Positions 1 through 5,321 of a DNA stretch of 5,321 nt are shown piece by piece. The notes under the pieces were generated by a model. That model was not told the origin of the DNA and ran no database searches. It worked only from the letters and a program-made list of their open reading frames with translations. Source of the stretch: an uncultured Desulfobacterales bacterium. GTDB lineage: Bacteria > Desulfobacterota > Desulfobacteria > Desulfobacterales > G020354645. Location: positions 1-5,321 of the forward strand of contig CAMYNZ010000269.1 in the NCBI GenBank assembly GCA_947259865.1, given 5' to 3'. Positions within the stretch are counted from its first letter, which is position 1. Each line of letters opens with the position of its first letter. The position numbers were made by a program, and so were the translations under genes.

Positions 1-285
1 TAAGTCTAAGAAAAGCAGTGATGGAAAATGGGACAATAGTACCGATAGCTTCTGCATATCTCAGTTTTTTTGAGGCTTCAAAAACATGTGCTCACACCAA
101 CTGATCAAATGTTTATCTCCCTTCCAAAAATCTGTGATATCATACATATGTACAACTTTTCGCAATGCTTTGATCATCTCAATATATAGATGCACTTCAC
201 CGCTTGTTATTTGTTCTTCACCATATCATAAAATTTTAATGGTTGTAGTTTACTCAAAACACAATTACCCTTTTGTTCCGCACTG
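1..285. other. AT-rich stretch without a supported gene; possible decayed coding sequence on the minus strand
   Basis: No gene is supported here. Plus-strand frames are short and of unlikely composition. On the minus strand a frame is open from 225 down to a TGA at 61-63 (54 residues, including runs such as IEMIKALRKVVHMYDITDFW) and looks protein-like, but it has no convincing start or ribosome site. Its stop follows a run of seven A on that strand (plus-strand T 65-71). A one-base shift there would let reading continue to the left edge as LRYAEAIGTIVPFSITAFL. A neighbouring minus frame ending near 208 reads LQPLKFYDMVKNK. This could be a broken gene or chance. A plus-strand frame from 3 to a TGA at 102-104 could equally be the tail of a gene entering from the left. 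I recognise no family in any of these. Confidence 0.25.
204..232 (+). promoter_or_regulatory. Possible sigma70-type promoter for the ABC ATPase gene
   Basis: TTGTTA at 204-209 and CATAAA at 227-232 each match four of six bases of the -35 and -10 consensus and are separated by exactly 17 bases. They lie about 70 bases before the ATG at 301, in AT-rich DNA where such matches also arise by chance. Transcription would start near 239. Confidence 0.25.
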
Positions 286-300
286 AAAGGAAATAGGCCG

Positions 301-1095
301 ATGGGCAGAATAGAAAGCAGCGACAAACCAATCATTAAAGTACGGGGCTTGCATAAATACATTGGCCCTGTACATATCATCAAAGGGGTTGACCTGGATG
401 TGAGGCCCAGCGAGGTAATCGTCATTATGGGGCCTTCAGGCGGAGGAAAGAGCACCTTTTTGCGCTGCCTTAACTTTCTGGAGGAACCATTGGCGGGAAC
501 TATCGAAATTGACGGTGTGGAAGTCAACGCTGAGGAATCACTAGATCAGCTGAAAAAACGCATTTGGGAAATCCGCCGAAACGCAGCAATGATTTTTCAA
601 GAATTTAACCTTTTCCAGCATATGACTATTTTGGGTAACATTATCGAAGGTGCTGTCACAGTCAAAGAGATGCCCAAAAACCAGGCCATCGCCAAGGCGG
701 AGAAGCTACTGGCCCCTATGGGATTGTTAGAGAGGCGCGATGATTTCCCATCAAATCTGTCGGTTGGAGAGCAACAACAAGTGGCTATCGCTCGCTCCCT
801 CTGCATGGAACCCAAGATTATGTTGTTCGATGATCCGACCTCGGCCCTCGATCCGAGCTTAGTTGCCGAGTTAGTGGATACGATAACAAAGCTGGCCAAT
901 GAAGGTATAGCTATGATAGTTGTCACTAACGAGCCATATTTAGCCCGTAATGTAGCCGACCGGGTTATTCTTTTAGACGATGGCGTGTGGCTGGAAATGG
1001 CTCCACCTGATGAACTGTTTACCAATCCCAAGAAAGAGCGTACCCGCCAGTTTTTAGAACGCATTTCGTTGAAAGACATTAGTGGTGGTACATAG
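301..1095 (+). CDS. ABC transporter ATP-binding protein, polar amino acid importer type, with altered catalytic motifs
   Basis: The 264-residue protein matches the single-domain ATPases of polar amino acid importers (GlnQ/HisP/ArtP type) in length and motif order. Residues seen: aromatic A-loop Y20, Walker A 44-52 (GPSGGGKST), Q-loop Q100 within IFQEFNLF, Walker B ending IMLFD at 173-177, and D-loop SALD 181-184. Three hallmark sites deviate. The signature, usually LSGGQQQR, is LSVGEQQQ at 154-161. The catalytic glutamate after Walker B is D178, giving FDDPTSALD instead of FDEPTSALD. The switch histidine of VTHE is N210 (VTNE). Family proteins bind paired permeases on the inner face of the membrane and power amino acid uptake; with these changes, hydrolysis is doubtful. 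The frame is intact. The ATG at 301 follows AAAGGA (286-291) by nine bases. No permease or binding-protein gene lies in the window. The ABC fold is certain; active transport is not. Confidence 0.93.
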   Translation: MGRIESSDKPIIKVRGLHKYIGPVHIIKGVDLDVRPSEVIVIMGPSGGGKSTFLRCLNFLEEPLAGTIEIDGVEVNAEESLDQLKKRIWEIRRNAAMIFQEFNLFQHMTILGNIIEGAVTVKEMPKNQAIAKAEKLLAPMGLLERRDDFPSNLSVGEQQQVAIARSLCMEPKIMLFDDPTSALDPSLVAELVDTITKLANEGIAMIVVTNEPYLARNVADRVILLDDGVWLEMAPPDELFTNPKKERTRQFLERISLKDISGGT

Positions 1096-1320
1096 AATTC
1101 AAGCTAATTGTTGTCATATCTCCAACTTATCTTCAAAATTGGCTGCCTTGTAAAACCTGTGATATCCTGAGCAATTCACACATATCGCCCAAAAGACTAT
1201 CCTTGTTGGTTTTGGTAAGCGGGTAGGGGATAAGCTTTCGGAATTTCACTTCGTTCACACCATACCATGAAGTTTGGCTGAAGTGCGCTATCTTGACTAA
1301 ATCCCTTTTAATATTTTTTC
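1096..1320. other. AT-rich intergenic region, no supported gene
   Basis: This gap separates the ABC gene from the marR promoter. I see no strong terminator hairpin after the ABC stop. A minus-strand frame runs from 1327 to a stop at 1133-1135 (64 residues; contains KFRKLIPYPLTKTNKDSLLG). Its only start is TTG, it lacks a clear ribosome site, and it overlaps the marR -35 element. It may be a gene remnant or chance; I recognise no family. Confidence 0.4.
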
Positions 1321-1350
1321 TTGACAACCAATGCTCGTTTAAATTAGTTT
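1321..1350 (+). promoter_or_regulatory. Probable marR promoter
   Basis: TTGACA at 1321-1326 is a perfect -35 consensus 43 bases before the marR ATG. The best -10 candidate is TAGTTT at 1345-1350 with an 18-base spacer; it is a poor match (three of six). Transcription would begin near 1357, giving a very short leader that still includes the AAAGGA ribosome site (1358-1363). The GTATAC element at 1351-1356 directly abuts the -10 hexamer, so a repressor bound there would block polymerase. Confidence 0.4.
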
Positions 1351-1365
1351 GTATACGAAAGGATT
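1341..1365. promoter_or_regulatory. Candidate MarR operator, site 1 (before marR)
   Basis: The core TTTGTATACGAAA (1348-1360) is centred on the self-complementary GTATAC at 1351-1356. Its exact reverse complement recurs at 1807-1819 after marR. Symmetry continues partly outward (TT/AA next to the core, and AAT at 1342-1344 is absent only in part: bases 1342-1344 pair with 1363-1365). MarR-family dimers commonly bind AT-rich palindromes of this size between the -10 and the start codon, so autoregulation is a reasonable inference. Confidence 0.45.
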
Positions 1366-1368
1366 GTC

Positions 1369-1782
1369 ATGAAAAATTACGACGACTGCATCATATTTCT
1401 CCTGGCGAAAGCCTACCAGAAAGCCCATGGAAGCTTTAAAAAACGTCTTTTACCCTTTGGCATCACACCCATCCAGCATTTGATACTTGAAGCCCTGTGG
1501 CACGAAGACGGACAGTCTGCCGGTGATATCGGAAAAAAACTGGTTCTGGATGCTGCGACTCTGTCCGGTGTTCTTGATCGGCTGGCCGCAGGGGGCTGGA
1601 TCGTAAAAGAGACGGACGATGAAGACAAACGGATGATACGCATCCATCTTACAAAAAAAGGCCTGGAATTGAGGCCCACGCTTTCGGAAGAAAGGGATCA
1701 GGCCAACCAGGAGTTGCTGGCAGAAATGACTCTTGAAGAAAAAGTTATTTTGAAACGGCTACTTAGAGACATTCAGGCCTAG
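1369..1782 (+). CDS. MarR-family transcriptional regulator
   Basis: The 137-residue protein has the usual length and layout of a MarR repressor. N-terminal dimerisation helices come first (about 5-30), then a winged helix-turn-helix at about 33-95. The recognition-helix region LDAATLSGVLDRLAAGGWI spans 60-78, and the wing contains the family's D-x-R motif (D86, R88) followed by IRIHLTKKG. The C-terminal helix (about 104-135) completes the dimer interface. Members bind short palindromes as dimers and release DNA on binding a small ligand or on cysteine oxidation. The only cysteine is C7, in the first helix, near but not exactly at the redox-cysteine position of OhrR as I recall it. The ATG follows AAAGGA (1358-1363) by five bases. 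Three GTATAC-centred elements flank the gene and are likely operators. The ligand cannot be deduced; the iron-sulfur and molybdopterin genes downstream are the likely targets. Confidence 0.93.
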   Translation: MKNYDDCIIFLLAKAYQKAHGSFKKRLLPFGITPIQHLILEALWHEDGQSAGDIGKKLVLDAATLSGVLDRLAAGGWIVKETDDEDKRMIRIHLTKKGLELRPTLSEERDQANQELLAEMTLEEKVILKRLLRDIQA

Positions 1783-1802
1783 TTTTTGATAATTTTTTAT
1801 CT

Positions 1803-1824
1803 TATATTTCGTATACAAATTATA
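1803..1824. promoter_or_regulatory. Candidate MarR operator, site 2 (22-base palindrome)
   Basis: The 22 bases centred between 1813 and 1814 form a palindrome with 9 of 11 base pairs matching. The left arm is TATATTTCGTA and the right arm TACAAATTATA. It contains TTTCGTATACAAA (1807-1819), the exact reverse complement of the core before marR. Its place, 21 bases after the marR stop and about 80 before the iron-sulfur gene, fits an operator controlling the downstream genes. Confidence 0.5.
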
Positions 1825-1858
1825 GGCTTACGGGTTGTGGCTGTAGAAAAATAGCGCA

Positions 1859-1869
1859 GTATACAAATT
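1859..1869. promoter_or_regulatory. Candidate MarR operator, site 3 (half-site repeat)
   Basis: GTATACAAATT here repeats exactly the 11 bases at 1811-1821, 48 bases further on in the same orientation. The left half does not extend the palindrome, so it may be a weaker or single-sided site. It lies 37 bases before the start codon of the iron-sulfur protein gene, where bound protein would affect its expression. Confidence 0.4.
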
Positions 1870-1905
1870 GCAATAATTTAGATCGAGTCAGCGTTAGGAC
1901 AGATT

Positions 1906-3039
1906 ATGAAAAGTCGCAAAGAAGAGCAGGTTTATGAGAAATTTATTGAATGGTTGGGAAGAACCTGGTGGGGTTTGCCGGCATCTGACCAGTTAATGCC
2001 GTTAATCCAGGCCCGTTATAGTGCAGAAGAGGCTGAGTTTTTAACCGGAATACCCCACTCAGCGGCTGCCCTGGAAGAACTGTCTCAGTTAAAAAATATT
2101 GAAACTGCCGAGCTGGAGCCACAGCTGGACGAACTGGCAAAAAGGGGCATCCTGTACAAAAGCCGGCGCGGCGACTCTGTGCGGTACAGGCTCAACGACT
2201 CATATTTCGTGTTTTTCCGCAGCACTTACTGGCCGGGACAGGGTGATGAACTCAGCCGAAAAACGGCCCCGCTGGTAAACACCTATTTTCTGGACGGTTA
2301 TTATGAACAGTACGCTCCAATCCATGCCAAAGGGCTCAGGGCCCTGCCGATCAACAAAACCATCAAGGATACCCGTCAGATTCTACCCTATGAAGACGTG
2401 GTTAAGGTCCTCGATAATTTTGAGTACTTTACAGTGTCTGCTTGTCCCTGTCGACATCGCAAAAACCTGGATCCGGGTTCACTTGACTGCAAACAACCGA
2501 CGGGTAACTGTCTGCATTTTGACGAACTCGGGCGCTATTGTGTTGAAAATGACATGGGTCGGGAGATTACGCGCGAAGAGACTGAACAAATCCTGAAAGA
2601 GGCTGCCGATGCCGGTCTGGTTCACGGCATCTCAAATTGGCGGGAAAAACCGGATACGATCTGCAATTGCTGCAGTTGCTGCTGTTTGTGGATGGAAGCC
2701 TATCATAAACTGGGCCATCATAAAAGTCTGGATGCTTCCAACTACCGGTTAAGCCTGAAGCCCGAAACCTGCAAAGCCTGCGGTCTTTGCGTCAAACGCT
2801 GCCCAATTGATGCGATCCAGCTAAAAATATCCGCTCAAGCGGACAACAAGTTCGGTAAGGCTCCCGTGCTGGACCCGGCCCTGTGTCTGGGCTGCGGAGT
2901 TTGCGTGCACAAGTGTCCCACGGATTCTTTAACCCTTGAGCGCAAAGAAGAAATTATGGACCCACCCAAGAACGTGCGGGAATACGGCATGCGGTTTATG
3001 GCAGACCGCAAGGAAGGAATTCCGCTGTTGAGAAAGTAA
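1906..3039 (+). CDS. Multi-cluster 4Fe-4S ferredoxin-like protein with N-terminal winged-helix-like region
   Basis: The 377-residue protein has 19 cysteines, no signal peptide and no membrane segment, so it should be a cytoplasmic electron carrier or redox partner. Residues about 30-100 look like a small helical/winged-helix unit (ARYSAEEAEFLTGI, then LDELAKRGILYKSRRG). A middle region holds C180, C182, C195, C202 and C212 (CPCRHRK, then NCLHFDELGRYC). Next is an extremely cysteine-dense segment, CNCCSCCC at 253-260. The C-terminus carries two classic 4Fe-4S motifs: C289/C292/C295 with C299-P, and C327/C330/C333 with C337-P. As I recall it, this order (EEAE region, C-x-C, ICNCCxCCC, two ferredoxin motifs) matches a widespread but uncharacterised family of anaerobes. 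The ATG follows AGGA (1896-1899) by six bases. It lies between marR and a molybdopterin enzyme, which suggests it exchanges electrons with that enzyme. Confidence 0.9.
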   Translation: MKSRKEEQVYEKFIEWLGRTWWGLPASDQLMPLIQARYSAEEAEFLTGIPHSAAALEELSQLKNIETAELEPQLDELAKRGILYKSRRGDSVRYRLNDSYFVFFRSTYWPGQGDELSRKTAPLVNTYFLDGYYEQYAPIHAKGLRALPINKTIKDTRQILPYEDVVKVLDNFEYFTVSACPCRHRKNLDPGSLDCKQPTGNCLHFDELGRYCVENDMGREITREETEQILKEAADAGLVHGISNWREKPDTICNCCSCCCLWMEAYHKLGHHKSLDASNYRLSLKPETCKACGLCVKRCPIDAIQLKISAQADNKFGKAPVLDPALCLGCGVCVHKCPTDSLTLERKEEIMDPPKNVREYGMRFMADRKEGIPLLRK

Positions 3040-3207
3040 ATTCGAAATGCGAATATCGAAATTCGAAACAATTGCAAATGACAAAATAACAAATTTTCAA
3101 AACAAAAAGGTTCTTACCCTATATTAAAACAATAACCAAATCCGTATGTGGTTTAGGACATTCGAATTTAGGATTTGTTCCTATTTTGAATTTCGTGCTT
3201 CGGATTT
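3038..3207. repeat. Imperfect inverted repeat of TTCGAA type in the spacer
   Basis: Bases 3038-3079 and the reverse complement of 3166-3207 align without gaps over 42 positions with about 28 matches (AAATTCGAAA against AAATCCGAAG at the outer ends). The loop between them is about 86 bases. The left arm contains a 10-base direct repeat, AAATTCGAAA at 3038-3047 and 3059-3068. The left arm starts within the stop codon of the iron-sulfur gene. Elements of similar composition are, to my recollection, common between genes in anaerobic bacteria. It may be a dispersed palindromic element rather than a terminator, since there is no GC-rich stem with a T tract. Confidence 0.45.
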
Positions 3208-3210
3208 CAG

Positions 3211-3238
3211 TTATTTCGATTAAATAAATTATTTCGAT
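3211..3238. repeat. Tandem-spaced 10-base direct repeat before the molybdopterin gene
   Basis: TTATTTCGAT occurs at 3211-3220 and again at 3229-3238, separated by TAAATAAA (18-base period). It sits about 50 bases before the start codon of the molybdopterin enzyme, where it could be a regulator site or simply part of the AT-rich repeat-bearing spacer. Confidence 0.3.
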
Positions 3239-3274
3239 AACGTCGCTCCAATTTTTATCGCGTCTTTACTATTG

Positions 3275-3283
3275 AAAGGAGGT
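3275..3283 (+). promoter_or_regulatory. Strong ribosome binding site that fixes the GTG start
   Basis: AAAGGAGGT is a near-complete Shine-Dalgarno sequence, ending four bases before the GTG at 3288-3290. The other GTG nearby (3286-3288) is in a different frame that lacks the cysteine motif. No ATG precedes the first conserved cysteine in frame, so this site decides the start. Confidence 0.8.
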
Positions 3284-3287
3284 CAGT

Positions 3288-5321
3288 GTGGGTGAATGGC
3301 ATAAAACCGGCTGCGCAATGTGTGCCCAAAACTGTGGGCTGGAGGTACTGGTAGAGGACAACCGGATGGCCAAAGTGCGGCCGGACAAAGCAAATCCGCG
3401 CTCTGAAGGTTATGCTTGCCGCAAAGGGCTGAATGTTGCCTATCATCAGCACCATGATCAACGTTTGACGCATCCGCTCAAAAAAGAGGGGGACGCATTT
3501 GTACAGATTTCATGGGATCAGGCCATCGAAGAAATTGCTGATCAACTCAAATCCATTCTGGATAAACACGGACCCAAATCGCTGGCTTATATGGGCGGCG
3601 GGGGGCAGGGCTGTCATTTCGAAGCGGCTTTTGGTGTGCGCCTGATTCGCGGCCTGGGTTCCCATTATCACTACAACGCCCTGGGGCAGGAACTGACCGG
3701 TTCATATTGGGTTTGGGGCCGGCTACTTGGCCGCCAGAATTTACTTGTCGGTTCCGATCATCACAACACGGATATGCTTTTGGCAGTCGGGTGGAATGGA
3801 ATGATGAGTCATCAGATGCCCCGGGCCCGGAAATTTCTCACCCGGTTTGCCAAGGACCCGGAAAAACTTCTGGTTGTTATTGATCCGCGACGTTCGGAAA
3901 CCGCAAAAATAGCCGATATTCATTTGCCCATTCGCCCGGGAACCGACGCGCTGTTAACCCGGGCCATGATTGCCATCATTATTCAGGAAGGCCTGCAGAA
4001 CAATCCATACATTGAAGAATATATCAATGGCTTTGATCAGATAAAGCCATGGTTTGAGGGCTTTGATGCCCGCAGTGCCATAAAAGTCTGCCAGCTGGAT
4101 TATGATCAGGTCCATGATCTTTGCCAACAAATGGCTGCCCGAAAATGGTCCATGCACTATGACCTGGGTGTTCTAATGAACCGCCACAGCACGGCCACCA
4201 CCTATTTGCAGGCAATCCTGCTGGCTATTTGCGGTCGGATCTGTGTTCCGGGCGGTAACGTGACCCCCGGAAACCTCATGCCGATTGCGTCTCATTCCGA
4301 CGAACGCGATCCCCGGACCTGGCGCACCGTGACCACCGACTTTCCGGCGATAACCGGCGTGTTTCCCCCCAATGTGATGCCGGAGGAAATCTTGAGTGAC
4401 CATCCGGAGCGTTTAAGAGCGGTGATCTGCGGCCAGTCCAACCCGCTGCGTTCTTACGCGGACACCACCCAATATGAAAAAGCATTCAAACATCTGGAAT
4501 TGCTGGTTACGGCGGAATTGGCCATGACCGAAACTGCACATCTGTCGCACTATGTGCTTCCGGCCCGTTCGGCCTATGAATCCTGGGACGGCACCTTTTT
4601 CCCCTGGACATACCCGGGTATTTTTTTTCAAATGCGCCGTCCTATTGTCAAACCCGAAGGCGATCCCCTCGAGGTCAGCCAGATTTATACACGTTTGGCC
4701 GACCGCATGGGACTGGTTCCCGAAATTCCGGATTCGCTGTTTGAGGCTGCCAAAGGTGACCGCTTGAAATTCGGTATGGCGCTGATGGGATTTGCGCAGT
4801 CCGAACCCGCGGCTTTGAAGTCCATGCCTTTTGTGCTGGCGAAAACCCTGGGGCAGGAGATGGGCTCGGCTAACCTGGCCGCCCTGTGGGGGCTGCTTAT
4901 GACGGCTCCCAAGCAGTTTCAGGAAAATGCCGCCCGCGCCGGATTTTCGCCCGGCCTGACCCTGGGTGAAGAAATTTATCAGGCCATTCTCGATCACCCG
5001 GAAGGCATCTGGGTCGGAAAGGTAGACCCGGCAAAAAATATGGATAAGATACGCAACCCGGATAGTCGCATTAACGTCGCGATTCCCGAACTGGCCGACT
5101 GGGTCCAGGGCATTGATGCGGCATCTGAAAAAAAGGCACTTGAAGGGGATAAACGATTTCCACTGGTGCTGGTAGCCGGTCTGCACGCGGATACCAATGC
5201 CAATACGCTCATGAGAAACCCGGCCTGGAACAAGGACCGTCGCGCCTGCACGGTCGCCATGAACCCTGAAGACGCTGATGCATTGAAACTTAAAGACGCC
5301 CAGGTGGTTAAGGTCATCACC
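3288..5321 (+). CDS. Molybdopterin-dependent oxidoreductase, DMSO reductase superfamily (3' end outside window)
   Basis: The open frame gives 678 residues without a stop and runs off the right edge. The N-terminus binds one 4Fe-4S cluster: C9-x2-C12-x3-C16-x27-C44, followed by R45-K46-G47. Cofactor-binding landmarks follow: G168-x-N170, VVIDPRRSETA at 196-206, LPIRPGTDALL at 213-223, ICGQSNPL at 380-387, and TETAHLSHYVLPA at 414-426. The C-terminal dinucleotide-binding domain starts near 622 (AGLHADTNANTLMRNPAW at 630-647, then MNPEDADALKLKD) and is cut; I estimate 50-90 residues are missing. There is no twin-arginine signal, so the enzyme is cytoplasmic. Members use a bis-pterin molybdenum or tungsten centre for two-electron or oxygen-transfer reactions. 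Where formate dehydrogenase-like relatives have a Cys/Sec ligand, the segment reads NALGQELTGSYW (130-141), without cysteine. The iron-sulfur protein upstream is the likely partner. The substrate is unknown. Confidence 0.92.
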   Translation, partial: MGEWHKTGCAMCAQNCGLEVLVEDNRMAKVRPDKANPRSEGYACRKGLNVAYHQHHDQRLTHPLKKEGDAFVQISWDQAIEEIADQLKSILDKHGPKSLAYMGGGGQGCHFEAAFGVRLIRGLGSHYHYNALGQELTGSYWVWGRLLGRQNLLVGSDHHNTDMLLAVGWNGMMSHQMPRARKFLTRFAKDPEKLLVVIDPRRSETAKIADIHLPIRPGTDALLTRAMIAIIIQEGLQNNPYIEEYINGFDQIKPWFEGFDARSAIKVCQLDYDQVHDLCQQMAARKWSMHYDLGVLMNRHSTATTYLQAILLAICGRICVPGGNVTPGNLMPIASHSDERDPRTWRTVTTDFPAITGVFPPNVMPEEILSDHPERLRAVICGQSNPLRSYADTTQYEKAFKHLELLVTAELAMTETAHLSHYVLPARSAYESWDGTFFPWTYPGIFFQMRRPIVKPEGDPLEVSQIYTRLADRMGLVPEIPDSLFEAAKGDRLKFGMALMGFAQSEPAALKSMPFVLAKTLGQEMGSANLAALWGLLMTAPKQFQENAARAGFSPGLTLGEEIYQAILDHPEGIWVGKVDPAKNMDKIRNPDSRINVAIPELADWVQGIDAASEKKALEGDKRFPLVLVAGLHADTNANTLMRNPAWNKDRRACTVAMNPEDADALKLKDAQVVKVIT

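Noticed and set aside
61..75. A AAA AAC slippery heptamer on the minus strand, suggesting programmed frameshifting
   Set aside because: The flanking frames are short, have no identified product, and no downstream structure is evident; a simple A run in AT-rich DNA explains it.
86..286. A 66-codon plus-strand frame before the ABC gene
   Set aside because: No ribosome site, odd composition rich in Ser, Cys, Ile and Tyr, no family pattern; likely chance in AT-rich DNA.
597..1079. A 160-codon open frame on the minus strand opposite the ABC gene
   Set aside because: Serine- and isoleucine-rich translation without motifs, fully overlapped by a recognisable ABC ATPase.
132..1166. CTGTGATATC on both sides of the ABC gene (132-141 and 1157-1166), as possible flanking repeats
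   Set aside because: Ten-base matches are expected several times by chance in a window of this size, and the similarity does not extend convincingly.
1133..1327. A 64-codon minus-strand frame between the ABC and marR genes
   Set aside because: The only start is TTG without a clear ribosome site, and it overlaps the marR promoter. The composition is not absurd, so a remnant remains possible, but a gene call is not supported.
3235..3260. CGATAA and TTATCG as a hairpin before the molybdopterin gene
   Set aside because: Only six pairs with a 14-base loop and low GC; too weak for a terminator or riboswitch.
3288..3420. Twin-arginine export signal or selenocysteine codon in the molybdopterin enzyme
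   Set aside because: The cluster motif begins at residue 9, leaving no room for a signal, and no in-frame TGA occurs anywhere in the 678 codons.
4620..4629. A run of eight T as a possible frameshift in the molybdopterin gene
   Set aside because: The frame reads sensibly through it (IFFQMRRPIV) and continues with family-like sequence, so no shift is present.
4413..5186. A 257-codon open frame on the minus strand
   Set aside because: It lies entirely opposite the molybdopterin enzyme, whose motifs are clear in the plus frame, and its translation shows no family pattern. It is a shadow of the codon bias of that gene.

Overview
The window reads as chromosomal DNA from a strict anaerobe, most likely a sulfate-reducing or syntrophic member of the former Deltaproteobacteria (Desulfobacterota). 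This is inference. It rests on a cysteine-rich ferredoxin family typical of such bacteria, a cytoplasmic molybdopterin oxidoreductase, moderate GC in the genes, and AT-rich spacers, one of which carries TTCGAA-type repeats. No rRNA, tRNA, CRISPR array, insertion sequence or phage gene was seen. All four supported genes are on the plus strand.

Layout. Positions 1-300 hold no gene I can support, only a possible promoter and perhaps decayed coding sequence on the minus strand. Positions 301-1095 encode an ABC ATPase of the polar amino acid importer type. It keeps Walker A and the D-loop but has changes in the signature motif, the catalytic Walker B glutamate and the switch histidine; no permease or binding protein gene is present. 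After a 273-base AT-rich gap comes a MarR-family regulator (1369-1782). It is followed by a 377-residue multi-cluster iron-sulfur protein (1906-3039). A 248-base AT-rich gap with an imperfect inverted repeat leads to a molybdopterin oxidoreductase of the DMSO reductase superfamily (from 3288), which runs off the right edge after 678 codons.

How the genes may work together. The sequence GTATACAAA (or its complement) occurs just before the marR start and twice between marR and the iron-sulfur gene, the middle copy within a near-perfect 22-base palindrome. I infer that the MarR protein controls its own gene and the iron-sulfur/molybdopterin genes. These would form a cytoplasmic redox module in which the iron-sulfur protein exchanges electrons with the molybdopterin enzyme. 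The substrate cannot be read from the sequence. The enzyme lacks a cysteine or selenocysteine where formate dehydrogenase-like relatives have their metal ligand.

The points most worth following up are the altered ABC ATPase, the triple GTATAC operator set, and the molybdopterin/iron-sulfur pair with its unusual metal-ligand region.
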